In this document: in pieces, positions 21,863-35,010 of the stretch
How positions within the stretch are numbered: position 1 is the stretch's first letter
How the letters are laid out: each line of letters opens with the position of its first letter
Assembly: GCA_030340625.1 (NCBI GenBank)
Contig: JAOPHQ010006621.1
Coordinates: 16,004 to 80,003, forward strand
Direction of reading: 5' to 3'
Length of the DNA stretch: 64,000 nt
Source: Merluccius polli
Lineage: Eukaryota; Chordata; Actinopteri; Gadiformes; Merlucciidae
Notes under the pieces: model-generated
Told to the model about the DNA's origin: nothing
What the model saw: only the letters and a program-made list of their open reading frames with translations
Databases searched by the model: none
Made by a program: the position numbers and the translations under genes

Positions 21863-23800
21863 CGTCGGTCCATCTAGCTGAATCACAGTTGGGATAGCTG
21901 CATCAGGCAACCTGGTAGGTATGCGCGAATACAGCCACAGTTTTACTAATCAATAGGGGGGGATTATAGAGTAACTGTAATACTTTTACCTTTGCAGAGA
22001 CTGCCGGTCTCACGGAGCATTAAGGGCTTGGCCATCAGAAGACTGATCATCACCATCACAAAGGGCTGCTGTTTTTGTCTCCTGCAAAACACGTGTTGTT
22101 TTTTTCTGTTTTTTAAGTGTTTCATTGCCTTGTCCTTTGAGGCTGAATAGCAACGAGCTGTTAGCCGCCATAGCAAGGTTGCTATCCTTATTTGCTGTGG
22201 TTAAAGTGTGTCATTTTTGTTTCTTTCTGGTTCCCCATCATTCTTTGTGTATCAGTTGACTTGCTGTGTTCCTGCTGGTAGCCTAGCAGGCTACCTTCCA
22301 AGCATTGTAAACGTTTATTTTCTGCTTGTTCCACTCACCCCCATTACAACTGTGTGTGTGTATGTGTGCGCATGCATTTGTATGCCTCCCCCACCATTCC
22401 CCTGGCTTTATTAGCCTAGCATCCCAGTATATCACTGCTAGCAAATCATTGGGTGGCTCTCTGCCCTCAATTGGACTATTGTTGATCTCTCTCTCTCTCC
22501 ATGACAGGAAACTGTTTGCTGACACGGGTGGTTTGCAGCCTCTAGGTGGTGGGTCTTCCTCACCATTCCTCTCCATTTCACGTGGTGTGTATTGGTGTGC
22601 AGTGCCGTAACCTAGTGTGTAGTGACTAGTGTGCAGTGACTAGTGTGCAGTGACTAGTTTGCAGTGACTCCTGGTGTGCAGTGACTACGGGCGTGAAGTG
22701 AGTGTGTCTACGTTTGGGTGTGAGATACCTCCTCTCTTTCTGCTGTCCGTCAGTGTTGGCAGCCTATCCGGTATATGGTACTGAGGGAGTGACTTATTAT
22801 CATTATTTACCATTATTATTTGTCCAGTTGATTTTGGGCCACCCTCACCATACCCCGGTATACCTTTCCCCAACTGATTGCCTCTGGGTCTGATTACTTA
22901 ACCTCTTTTTAATTTCATGTGTCATTTGTACCATAAATAAAAGATATATTTATTTATTCACGTCTCCGCCCTCAATGCTTTGGACCTGTGTTGCCAACTG
23001 CAAAGTTGGAGTGTATTGGTGAATTCCTAGGTAACAACCACCCTAGGTGGCGTTGTCGGCTCCATTTTTCATACCCCGCCACATAAGCATGCAATTGATA
23101 TGGGTTGATCAGAAATTGTTATTTATTGCTGATTAGAAAACTATTTACAGGACAGCATCAGCATTGAAAAAAAAACAAAAAAAAACCGACGACCGGCAGG
23201 GAGAGGGAGAGAGAGAGAGAGTGTGTGTATGTGTGTGTAGCTTGATTTCCAATATTTATACCACTACTAGCTTTATTTTTTCACGAAATACAGCAAGAAA
23301 GTGTTGGACACCGTGCGTGAAGTAAAAAAAAACTGGTTAGAGCCAGGCAGCCAGATGACGGTTAAAAAAAGAAAAAGAAAAAAAAATCTCCGACAGGCAG
23401 AGACGCAACGCGAGTCGGCACCACGTCTGAACGAACCCACGTTTACCAGAACTCTACTGGTTCATAAGTAAGTACCAACCTAAGTAATAACAAACCTGAA
23501 GCTGAAGAAACCCTAAACATTAACGGAAAACGACCCGCGAACCTGAGTGACTGAGGGAGAGACAGAGAGCTGTTCTGTGTGTGAGTGATCAGAGTGGGAC
23601 ACAACAACACATCTGCATCGTGTAGGGGAGGGGCGCTGTAGCCTATCACAAAACGCTGACAAAGTCAGCTACCCAATGAGGATTTTCATTCAATCCGAGC
23701 ACAGATATTGACTCGTATTACTCGTATAATACTCGTACTCGGCAAAAGTGCTTTATCCGTACCGGATACTTGTTTCAGCCGAGTATCCAGCTCAACTCTA
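21863..23800 (+). other. Right part of the 13926-23800 hAT, no protein recognised
   Basis: Contains splice-like sites (for example TGTATCAG near 22256 and CATGACAG near 22507), an AATAAA near 22936, and a tandem repeat of about 14 bp (TGTGCAGTGACTAG-like, about five copies, 22612-22688). A GA/GT-rich microsatellite lies near 23200-23240. It may be an old noncoding transcript or a decayed gene. Confidence 0.35.
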
Positions 23801-24025
23801 ATAATTATGATAATTTATAGCAAAATAGCATCTGATTTGATAAAGTAAAATAATCAGTTTGTACACAAACACTGAAATACATTGCTGCGTGTTTTAAAAT
23901 CACATTCAAGCTATTTCCAAAAAAATTTAAAGTGCATTTTTAAGCTTCTGACTGAAGTCAAATTTGTCTTCATTTAATCAGAAGCATGAAAATATACCTT
24001 GAAAATGCTTGGAAAGTGATTCAAT

Positions 24026-24400
24026 GTGCAGCATGATATAAACTGTGACAGTGAAAAAATGCAAGTGCACACATGTCATAGTTTAGCCAGTGTTGGGGAG
24101 CTAGCTGACGAGCCACTCAACCTCTTGTCTGAATGTGTGTTCCTCACATCTGTGGATGCTCCAGAGGGTGAACCTTCAACCAGCATTGCTCCACCCGATC
24201 CACCACAAGAGGTTCGTGGGCCAGAGCCAGAGCGTCGGAGACGGAAGAGGCATGCCGGTGATGAGGATGCTTATCAAAAGCTCCTCAAAATGGAGACTGA
24301 GAGGGCAGTCAAACAAATTGAACTGGCCAATGAACAAATAAAGCTGACGCAAAGAAACAGAACTGAAAATAAAGCTGTTAGAATAGCAGCTCACTTCTGA
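24026..24400 (+). CDS. Possible transposon accessory protein, C-terminal exon
   Basis: An open frame with an acidic and proline-rich first half, a basic patch (ERRRRKRHAGDED) and a helical tail (KLLKMETERAVKQIELANEQ) ending at 24398-24400. Tails like this are common at the C-terminus of MADF/Myb-type proteins encoded by Harbinger-like elements. That comparison is inference: no DNA-binding domain is visible here. An AATAAA is present about 30 bp upstream of the stop, inside the frame. Confidence 0.3.
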   Translation: MQHDINCDSEKMQVHTCHSLASVGELADEPLNLLSECVFLTSVDAPEGEPSTSIAPPDPPQEVRGPEPERRRRKRHAGDEDAYQKLLKMETERAVKQIELANEQIKLTQRNRTENKAVRIAAHF

Positions 24401-25047
24401 CCTCTGAGTTGAGTTAGGTCCTGTTTTAGTTAGTGGCCACATTATTTGAAATGTCGGTTTTGTTGGAATTAAAGTTTGTTTGGACCCTGCATTTCTGTTG
24501 TCTTTCTCTGATGTTTTGGTACATGCAAATTCCAATGTTTGAAACTAGAATTTGAGAAATAGGTCTGTAATAAATTGTTACTCTTATTTACAGCAGTTTC
24601 AGAAAGTGAGGTCAAATATTTTACTATACTTTACATTTCTTACAATTAGGCTGCTTTATTATTTTTAAATATATATTTTTTAATATTTATTATTATTTGT
24701 TAAAAGTAAAACACTAACACTTTAGATTAAGTGTAATGAACATCTTGAGTAACAATATCTAGGAGAAGTGGAGCTGAGACGTCTAAATGATTTAATCCAA
24801 GTGAAATCCACCTCTGAGGTGGGATCCAAATGATCCTGAAATTTTGGTATCAAGTTGATCCAGAGATCTGCCTTAACTTTTGAAATACCCAAATCCAGCC
24901 TTTAATCTGGATTCAAGGGAGGATTGGATTACCAAAGCAGAATCCTGATGTTCAGGATCAGGATTATCTGGATCTGTGTTGAAATACCCAGTTTTCAGAT
25001 CAGATCTAGATTTAATCCAATCCGACCAGGATAATCCTGTCAATCCC
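24401..25047. other. Subterminal GGAT/ATCC-rich DNA, right side
   Basis: AT-rich spacer followed (from about 24780) by many GGATC/GATCC motifs and GAAATACCC repeats, mirroring 12902-13080. No gene. Confidence 0.5.
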
Positions 25048-25065
25048 TTTTGAAATACTGGGCCC

Positions 25066-26480
25066 TGATGACCTCTGAACTACCCATTTGAATCACTTCC
25101 AGTTGGGCTAGAGCCACCAGATTGATAATCTTATTTGTCCTTTAGGCCCTCTTTCATATAAGAGATGCCAGGTCCCTAGCTCACTCCCAAGTGCACTTGA
25201 CCTCAAGGTCACCCTCCAATTACACCACTTCCTGTTGGGCTAGATATTTACACCAATCTCTACATATAAGACACCCCACCTCATTCTAGGCCCCTATTAG
25301 GCCCCTATTAATGGTGTGCTTGTTTTCTATCTTCTTCTATCCGGTTTGGCTAGAGCCACCAGATTGATCATTTTATATGTGACATATAAGATTATCAATC
25401 TGGCAGGGGCAGATCTATGGGTGGGCCTGGATGTGCACAGGCCCACCCAGATTGACAGCTTGCCCACCCAGTAAGATTCATGAAAACAAAAAATATATAT
25501 ATTCATACGATTATCATAGACTCTGCTTTCAATGTTTAATTGTTATTTCTGTTTCTTGTGGACATTAAAACTTTTAATTTAAAAAATGAATAAAAAAGTT
25601 GCGCGACATGCACGTTCACGAGCGGTCAGAAGGCGGGTCATTTAAGTACGCAGAAGACTACGCCTTGTGTAGCAACTGCAGGTAAGACAGTGGGTTTTTT
25701 TAAATTCTGGCCCGCCGTGGCATGTTATGATTGTGTTTGTGTTAGCCTGTGAGGAGGCTCTCAACATCTTCAATTTGTGTGACATTTCAGTATCTATCGG
25801 CAGCGACAACAGTCAGGTGCGCCGCGCTATCCAAGGTGCTGAACTTGTGTCCGGAGAAGTGCAGGTCTGAGATTTATGCTATTAAGTTAACAGAGAAAAC
25901 ACATCTCTCACTTTTTAATAACAGAAAAACAATAAGCATTCATTAAAGACATAAACTCGATCTCTCTCCTTCTCTCCCTCTTTTTTCACTATCACGTCTT
26001 AACAGTGAATTTGATCCTTTCATGTACGTAGATATTCATCTAACATCATTTTTATTCAGTGGTCCGACAGATTATTTTTAAACTTTTTTTTAGCTTTAAA
26101 AAATAATCAGGCCCACCCAGATGTTTGCAGGCCTACCCATTAGCTACGTTCTGGCTCCGCCACTGCAATCTGGTGGCTCTAGCCAGACCTGAATTGATTA
26201 TAATGGGTCATTCAGAGGTCATCAGAAGATTTAAAAAATGGAAGGAATGACTTGGGAATAAACTGGAGACCTGGGGTCTCGTTTATATGGAAGAGGGCCT
26301 AAAGGACATGAATTTGGTGGCTCTAGCCCAACCGAAAACGATGGAAATAGGTTGGGAAAACACCATTAGAGGTCAGAAGTCAAGTACACTTGGGAGTGAC
26401 CTAGAGACCTGGTGTCGCTTTTAGATGAAAGAGGGCCTCAGGTACATACAAGTTTATTTATTTGGTGGCTGTAGCCCAAC
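25066..26480. repeat. Inverted array of ~150-bp GGTGGCTCTAGCCCAACC units
   Basis: Units containing GGTGGCTCTAGCC, GAGGTCA, ACTTGGGAGTGA and GAAAGAGGGCCTAAAGGAC occur in reverse orientation at 25068-25370 and forward at 26166-26480. The centre of symmetry is near 25378. A hAT (25404-26165) lies just right of the centre. The left border coincides with the end of the 12882-25067 region. Confidence 0.7.
25404..26165. mobile_element. hAT MITE (CAGGGGC/GCCACTG ends)
   Basis: Duplication CAATCTGG at 25396-25403 and 26166-26173. Ends CAGGGGCAGATC and GGCTCCGCCACTG, with GGCCCACCCAG motifs repeated near each end. No transposase in 762 bp. Confidence 0.85.
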
Positions 26481-27170
26481 CAGAAGTGACTCACAAAGCA
26501 CCATCAAATGCGCCATTGAAATGCATTGGAGATAAATGTCATTGCTATAAATTCATAGGATATAGATAGGAACTTGACCTCTGGACCAGTCAACCAGAGG
26601 GACTTGGGATCACTGTGAAAATCTCAAGTCTGGTAATTAAATGCACGGTGAGGTTCAGGGGCTCGGGCAGTCATCAGGGTTCTCCTAGCTCACTCTTCTC
26701 CTGAGTGAACTCTCTCCTTTTATATCCGCTTCCCTCATCAGGGGATCAGTGTCAGGTGTTTTCCTCCTCACACCTGTATTCCATTCGGCAATCCGCCCTC
26801 CATATATCGTCTGGTTTCCTGTGTGTGGAGAAGAGAGAACGTAGCGCTCCGCGGCCACTAGGTGCCAGGGTGCGACATAATATCCCTCTACCACTTTCCC
26901 ACCTTCCCTCTTCCATACATGTGCCCGGCGGGCGCCACAATTTAGATAGATTTTTTTTTTCCTCTTTCTCCATTTTTGTTATTCTTGCTATGTCTCTATG
27001 TCCACATCATTGATTCTTGTTATTCAGTTTGTCTATTCTGTATGTTAGACTTATGTGGGTATGGGTTGTGTGTGGGAGTGGGTGAGCAAGATGTCTGTAT
27101 GTCATATGTTTGTCATGTCTATAATGTAATGTAGTGTATTGTTGTCATGTGTTGTCACGGACGAACAGAA
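26481..27170. other. Unassigned spacer
   Basis: Includes a CT-rich stretch (26690-26950), a T-run near 26950 and TG-rich DNA. No protein or terminal repeat was recognised. Confidence 0.3.
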
Positions 27171-27179
27171 CACAGACAC

Positions 27180-28145
27180 ACAAGTATGGATGGAGGGGAT
27201 GGGGGGCTAAGAGAAGGCGGTGGAGAATCGATGGGTCTTGAGGCGGGATTGGAAGACAGCAAGGGACTCTGAGACTCTGATGACCAGCAGAAGTGGATCT
27301 GAGGGACCGAGAGGTCAGATAGGGGGAGAGGATGTTACGGCTACACCCAGCACCTCTGCCCGCACCCAGCGTCTGCTCCGTCACCAGGGGCAACGGAGGA
27401 GCTAATTAGCAGAGGAGGAGCACAGCCGGTCTTCGACGCAGCTGACACCACTTCTCAATTATCCTCTGCCTACAAGTACCCGGACCTCCTCTCAACTCGT
27501 CGCCAGATCTACCCCAAGATATATCTGGCAAGTAGACTTAATACCGTACCATAAGTCTAGTCCTGTTGTTAACCTACCTTGTCTCGTCTCCTCGTATTCC
27601 AGTTCCCCCACGCTGCCTCGAAGCACCGGCCCTCTTGCTATCCTGTTCCTTGCCGGCGACGCTTCCCCGGAGAGCAGTTATCCTCAGTGGACCGAGGGTT
27701 GGATCCTGCACCTTTGCCACAGTGACCCCGGATTCTACCCCCCGACCTGGCCCCGACCTCTCAGTTCCAATAAAAGCCTATCCAGGCATTTAAACCTATC
27801 CCCACTTGCTTGTCTGAGTCTCAGCCATCCGCCCAGCCATAACAGAGGCGGTCTGTTAGGTATGAGGGGGCCAGTTGGTGAAGGGCTTTGTAGGTGATGA
27901 TTTTGTAGTTGATCCGGTAGGTGACAGGAAGCCAGTGGAGGTATTTTAGGACTGGGGTGATATGGTGCCAGGAGTTGGTGTGAGTAAGAAGTTGTGCGGC
28001 TGCGTTCTGGACCAGTTGGAGTCTGTTGATGAAGCTAGCAGTGATGCCATAGAGGAGTGAGTTGCAATAGTCGAGACAGGAGGAAATAAAGGCGTGGATG
28101 AGTGTTTCAGCAGCAGGGTGTGTGAAAGAGGAGAGTCAGTGGCAG
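27180..28145 (-). pseudogene. L2-like LINE ORF2 C-terminus, split by a solo LTR
   Basis: On the minus strand the segment encodes the RT thumb/C-terminus of an L2-like LINE: SCLDYCNSLLYG, LQLVQNAAAQLL, then across the LTR a tail with VFQSRLKTH. The same blocks appear in the LINE at 49250-49725. Without an RT core it is a 5'-truncated copy. The frame breaks at the LTR junction. Confidence 0.75.
27333..27844 (+). mobile_element. Solo LTR (TGTTA...TAACA)
   Basis: The segment begins TGTTACGG and ends CCATAACA. The flanks GAGGA (27328-27332) and GAGGC (27845-27849) match at four of five bases. AATAAA lies near 27770, about 75 bp before the end. It interrupts the LINE fragment around it. Gypsy-type is likely but unproven. 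Confidence 0.7.
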
Positions 28146-28970
28146 AGAGGGGGTTACCCCAGCAGTGATGGATGATGGTGCAGGGGCAGCGTGCAGCCCA
28201 GGGCCTACCCCTGCCTGGAGCTGTCCTAAGGAGTGGACTCATCTAAGTTAGCTTAGCAATGCGACACCTAGGCCAAAGAAAACAGGACAAAGGATAGACC
28301 CAAACTTGTAAGAAACACACACTGATTCAACAGAGCATTTCTTTCCGAAACTCTGCTTTTGCGTGTATTTTAAAATAGTACTTTAAAATGTTTGTGATGT
28401 GCTTTATAGTTACGTTCGAAGGATTCCTTGCAAAGCGAAGCGAAGCAAGAAAAGAGGAAGTTAGGCAGGTGAGCTGCTACTTGATGGCCCTACTCCAAGG
28501 GACAGGTCGGAGACATTGCTTTCACCTCTCAGCCATGTTCCTGAATCCTAAGTAATAGATAAGTAATAGATTGCAGTTCCTGCGATAGGGGACTGAAAAT
28601 ACAGGACCTTAAAAGAAATAAACAGATCCAAACATTGGATCTATTGGAAAATTCCAAATTCCAAATATGTATTACCTTATAATCAATGCATAACTAAGCA
28701 TGCTTTTTCACAACTTTAATATAAGCGACCATGAAGATTTGGTAAGATAGGATGCTGATGCATTTTTCCAGCCAGGCTCACACTGTATCATGGGTGTCAA
28801 CCAGATAATCTGACATTGATTGTCCCTCTTTAGTTACAGAGTCCCTTTGATTTTCAAGTCTCTTGTCTGTGGACTTCAACTAAAACTGTTGTATTGATAC
28901 ATTACAAATGCACACTTGCTATATTATTCTTCAATGTATTCTGTGAAGAGTGTCAGACTGTTAGCTAAAA
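28146..28970. other. Unassigned spacer
   Basis: No open frame of note and no clear terminal repeats. The last ten bases (TTAGCTAAAA, 28961-28970) are the left copy of the direct repeat around the palindrome. Confidence 0.4.
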
Positions 28971-31900
28971 CCACAGTCTCACACCCAACTCGTCACATAT
29001 TGAGGCCTGGTCACTGACCCATGTCGTCAACATTTGCAGCAGAAGGTACCCCCGTAGCGTCGCTCCTGGACGACTCGCGCCGCCCCATAGACCTGGGGGG
29101 TATTGCACAAAACTAGGATACATAAATCCAGGATAATTGAGTAAGCGCGGCTTGGACTATTCTGCTCGGCGGTATCCTGGCTTATTCGGTTGCACGATTG
29201 CCAAGCCAGGATAAATAGGCGCGGCTAAATCACGTCAGGTGAAGCTATAGTTGGGATAAGCGGCTTGAATAGACCTCGCGATCGCTCACAGAATCACCGA
29301 TCGGAACATGGCGTTTCATACGTCACGGCCGTTGAACAGCTCCTTATTGGATACCCGACCCAAGCCCGACGGGACCCGAGGGGACCTGACGGTACCCGAC
29401 GGGCCGGGTCGGGTTTGGACAGATATTTAGAAATGATGCTCGGGTTCGGGTCGGGCTCGGTGACGTCTGCGCGATTTGAAATGTGCAATTTAAAACAGCT
29501 TATTATGCATGGTAGCCAATGGGCTGTTTCACATATTGCAAAGGTTCGATTGTGTGATTAAAATACATTTTATAAATAGGACATAAGCATGTTGCAACCC
29601 AGTCTCATATAAAAACGTACCCTGACTACGTTGGTCCAAAGTGCCACACGTAGAGGGGTTTTCCCATGGTTTTGCGTCCAAGTCACGTGACTTTCAAGGT
29701 TCACGTGACTTTTTCAGATTCCACATAGGACTCCCTTGTGATGTCACTCCGTCTGACGGATCAAACCCTCGCCCACAACATGTCTGAGGTTGATTTGCTG
29801 ATCAACACATTATTCCGGCAGCGGGAGAAACTAATGTTGACAAAGTGACGAGTTACGATCGGATGTTTGTCCGCTGTTTAATTTTGATGGTGTGTGGGCA
29901 TCCGTCCTGTGGTTAGTTATTACTCCTGTATCAGAGCTATAGAGTAAACAACTCTATAAACAACTCTATGTTTACTCTATAGCTCTGATTCCTGCACCAT
30001 GTTTCAATGACGTCAGGTTGCTAGGGGCTACGGCTGACAGACGCCACCTGTCCCATTGGGAGGACCTATCAGCCGGAAGTACTGTCCTTACTGTACTATT
30101 GTTTATGTTGTAATGTCATAAGTGTTGACAATAAAGTTTGTTAAAAAAACAACAACAACTATTATTGTCCCACACCACAATGTATGTCCCACAATGTTAA
30201 CTCCAAACAATTCACGTTTGTCCAATTCATGGACAAACAAAGCAGCTGGAAACACGTCTAAAAACACTTGAAATAAAATGTAGCCTATATTTATATTTTT
30301 ACATCAATCTCCCTATAATATGAACAAAATATGATCAGGTTATACTTTCTCTCTTGAAAACGGGCAAAACGCTAACCCTAACCCTAACCCGGAAAATGAA
30401 TTTAAAAAACTACAAACGTTCGGAAAATGCAATACAATGAAGTGTGCGGCGCCATGTTTTTTCCGCCATGTTTTTTGTAGTTCTAACGCCCTTTGCATAC
30501 GACACAGGCCTACTTTCTTTCAAAAGCTCATATCTTGGTCAATTAAAAACAACTGTGTGTAAAAATGTAACTGCACACAGACATACATTCGCATTACCAT
30601 ATTATGTACTATCCTGTCAGCCCTGGGGAAGCGAACACAATGGCTATAAATGGTCATATTAAGTAATATGGAAATATTGATATGAAACATTAAATAGTTT
30701 AAGGGGTAAATGGGGTCTAAACTGCTCCAAATTGAAAAGCATGACTAAGGATAAGGTCACCATCAATATGTTGAACACATTTTGCCACTAAATATCCCTT
30801 AAAATATGTGTTAGTGATTTTATCCATCTTGGCTCTATATAGGCTGTGAGAAAGTACACATCAGTAAGTGCCTTGGCAGTGAGCAAGATAAAAATTAAAC
30901 TTTGTCGTAGGATGACAATGAAGACATTGTTGGAAAGGTCTTGAGCTGCAGAGTACAGATCTGCCACTGTGAACATTCTGGGTGGTTCCTGCTCCCCAGG
31001 AATGCCCTTTGAACCTTGAACCTAAGGCTCTTTTAAAGGCTTACAGAAAAGCAACACAATGTGATACAAACATGGGGAAAACATTTTTGGAAAGCTCTTG
31101 ACTTCTTCTATCATGTCATTTGTGGCCTTTGCCAAACCATCAGGGGGCGCTACTGGGTAAGGTCAAAACCAGATTTCACCCAATTAACAATAGTAAAAAT
31201 GAAATCTGACCAAATAAATGTGCTCCCCGGTCCCTAAAACATATAATACACTTGCGAAGTTCCTTGACACATTTTCACATAATAGGGAAAACGTTAACTA
31301 AACATTTTAGAACTACAAAAAACATGGCGGAAAAAACATGGCGCCGCACACTTCAGTGTATTGCATTTTCCGAACGTTTGTAGTTTTTTAAATTAATTTT
31401 CCGTGTTAGGGTTAGGGTTAGCGTTTTGCCCGTTTTCAAGAGAGAAAGTATAACCTGATCATATTTTGTTCATATTATAGGGAGATTGATGTAAAAATAT
31501 AAATATAGGCTACATTTTATTTCAAGTGTTTTTAGACGTGTTTCAAGCTGCTTTGTTTGTCCATGAATTGGACAAACGTGAATTGTTTGGAGTTAACATT
31601 GTGGGACATACATTGTGGTGTGGGACAATAATAGTTGTTGTTGTTTTTTTAACAAACTTTATTGTCAACACTTATGACATTACAACATAAACAATAGTAC
31701 AGTAAGGACAGTACTTCCGGCTGATAGGTCCTCCCAATGGGACAGGTGGCGTCTGTCAGCCGTAGCCCCTAGCAACCTGACGTCATTGAAACATGGTGCA
31801 GGAATCAGAGCTATAGAGTAAACATAGAGTTGTTTATAGAGTTGTTTACTCTATAGCTCTGATACAGGAGTAATAACTAACCACAGGACGGATGCCCACA

Positions 31901-32818
31901 CACCATCAAAATTAAACAGCGGACAAACATCCGATCGTAACTCGTCACTTTGTCAACATTAGTTTCTCCCGCTGCCACGGAATAATGTGTTGATCAGCAA
32001 ATCAACCTCAGACATGTTGTGGGCGAGGGTTTGATCCGTCAGACGGAGTGACGTCACAAGGGAGTCCTATGTGGAATCTGAAAAAGTCACGTGAACCTTG
32101 AAAGTCACGTGACTTGGACACCATGGGAAAACCCCTCTACGTGTGGCACTTTGGACCAACGTAGTCAGGGTACGTTTTTATATGAGACTGGGTTGCAACA
32201 TGCTTATGTCCTATTTATAAAATGTATTTTAATCACACAATCGAACCTTTGCAACATGTGAAACAGCCCATTGGCTACCATGCATAATAAGCTGTTTTAA
32301 ATTGCACATTTCAAATCGCGCAGACGTCACCGAGCCCGACCCGAACCCGAGCATCATTTCTAAATATCTGTCCAAACCCGACCCGGCCCGTCGGGTACCG
32401 TCAGGTCCCCTCGGGTCCCGTCGGGCTTGGGTCGGGTATCCAATAAGGAGCTGTTCAACGGCCGTGACGTATGAAACGCCATGTTCCGATCGGTGATTCT
32501 GTGAGCGATCGCGAGGTCTATTCAAGCCGCTTATCCCAACTATAGCTTCACCTGACGTGATTTAGCCGCGCCTATTTATCCTGGCTTGGCAATCGTGCAA
32601 CCGAATAAGCCAGGATACCGCCGAGCAGAATAGTCCAAGCCGCGCTTACTCAATTATCCTGGATTTATGTATCCTAGTTTTGTGCAATACCCCCCAGGTC
32701 TATGGGGCGGCGCGAGTCGTCCAGGAGCGACGCTACGGGGGTACCTTCTGCTGCAAATGTTGACGACATGGGTCAGTGACCAGGCCTCAATATGTGACGA
32801 GTTGGGTGTGAGACTGTG
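28971..32818. mobile_element. Long-TIR (foldback) DNA transposon, 1.5-kb arms
   Basis: Left arm 28971-30486 and right arm about 31306-32818 are inverted copies. A 98-codon frame inside each arm differs at one residue, so identity is very high. The spacer is about 820 bp. The flanking 10-mers TTAGCTAAAA (28961-28970) and TTGGCTAAAA (32819-32828) differ at one base, fitting a 9-10-bp target duplication as in MULE-type elements. The outer end is CACAGTCTCAC. The arms also contain GGGTATTGCACAAAAC, a TTAGGG-like run and a smaller hairpin (29932-29988). No transposase was recognised. Confidence 0.7.
30487..31305. other. Spacer of the palindrome
   Basis: AT-rich, no long frame. Nothing resembles a transposase, so mobility, if recent, was supplied in trans. 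Confidence 0.5.
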
Positions 32819-32828
32819 TTGGCTAAAA

Positions 32829-33785
<957 letters not shown>

Positions 33786-33788
33786 CTC

Positions 33789-33796
33789 TATAAAAA
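33789..33796 (+). promoter_or_regulatory. TATA box of the pth4-like gene
   Basis: TATAAAAA is followed about 25-30 bp later by a candidate start region and a short noncoding first exon ending in GAT before GTAAGT (donor at 33861). Position and sequence fit a classical Pol II promoter. Confidence 0.65.
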
Positions 33797-34191
33797 GCCT
33801 GGAAGCACAATGATCAGCAGTAAGTCAGGAATGACACTGCCAGTCACAGACGGGGACGATGTAAGTACTCCTTAAGATTATTTGCAGACTGCAGGGAGCT
33901 TCTTTATTCTTTGTCATCGGAGAAATCGTAGACTATGTCTTACATATGTTTTTAGTACTTCAATCAACCCCTGCAACAATTACATTTAATTTGTTTCTGC
34001 CCCCTGATCAATTCGTTTTTAGGAAATCGTAAACTTTTCTGAACTGGTCAGCAGTGATATATTGTATGAGTTTCATGCAGTCATGATTTGATTAGTGTCC
34101 ATGATCAAGGTGATGGCCTTTATGATCCCTGAGTGCTGGTATTGTTATTAGGCTAATGTCATTAATGGCTACTCTTCATTCATTGCAGAAA

Positions 34192-34977
34192 ATGTGGTTG
34201 CGCCGTAAGCCTGTGCAGTTTCTTGCCAGTATTGTTTTCGCTCTCGTCACAACAAGCCAGTGTCAGGAAAATGACAGGTGAGCGCACCTTGTTGAAGGTA
34301 CCAACTTCTCCAGTCCGTTATAGGGAGGAAAGTCAAACCTGCGCCCTTTAGTGGCAGCGGTTCAAAGCTCAGCGACTAACCCATTGAATTTTCCATTGAC
34401 CGCTTTCGCCAAAAAATAATAGGCCTACAGTTTATTACCAAATTTGCCATTGGCAACCTATTTAAGATGGATAAAGTAATAAGCTATGAGCTTACTGTCA
34501 AAACAAATGCCATAATATGTGGTTTTGGTACAACGTGTGTTTAAGAACCTAATCCTTTTGCAATACAGTCTATATTTCTTCAAATGTCTCTGTGGGGAAA
34601 ATCAATGCATTTCACCCGAGAGTTTGAACGCAACCAGCAGGGGGAGCTGTTTTAATTTCCCTCCCTCTTTGGTCACTGATTGCTGTTTTTCTGACTTTCA
34701 GGTTTTCAGTAGACCTTTTATTTTCTCTTGAATTTTCTTCTGAAGCAGCAGAACTCAATCTCTCACCATCCTTTCTCTCTGCCTGATACAAAGTAATTAG
34801 GCCCACCAGTGTAATGTTATAATTACATTGGTTCAGAACACAGTTCAGAAAACATGAACTCATATTTGTTACCAAAAAATGTACTTTGAAGAACGGCATG
34901 GATTTAAAGATGATAGTGTTAAGGCTTCTTAGCTCCAGAAATAAATCCTGGCTCAGTTTTTGTCTGTCACTGAGTTT

Positions 34978-35010
<33 letters not shown>

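Larger units (their letters stand above)
13926..23800. mobile_element. hAT element carrying several nested insertions
   Basis: The element begins TAGGGATGAGC and ends GCTCAACTCTA. The 8-bp duplication ATAATTAT is identical at 13918-13925 and 23801-23808. Without the nested LINE (14060-19977), hAT (20183-21072) and MITE (21392-21854) its own length is roughly 2.6 kb. I recognise no transposase in what is left. A TATA-like promoter and an AATAAA signal (near 22936) suggest it may once have been transcribed. Confidence 0.85.
12882..25067. mobile_element. Region bounded by identical 20-bp inverted ends (uncertain element)
   Basis: The left end CAGGGCCCAGTATTTCAAAA at 12882-12901 is the exact reverse complement of 25048-25067. 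Both inner flanks are rich in GGAT/ATCC motifs and repeat GTATTTCAAAA, so the ends belong to one family. The interior is mostly a large nested hAT (13926-23800) plus about 1 kb on each side. I found no target duplication: CTGATCAC on the left and ATGACCTC on the right do not match. This may be one element with a rearranged border or two copies joined. Confidence 0.5.

Noticed and set aside
29265..29561. 98-codon frame in the palindrome arm, repeated at 32229-32525
   Set aside because: Duplicated because the arm is. The composition follows a CCCGAC/GTCGGG repeat and no family is recognised.
30370..30392. Interstitial telomere from chromosome fusion
   Set aside because: Only about three CCCTAA units, lying inside a mobile palindrome. 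The other tracts are also within elements.
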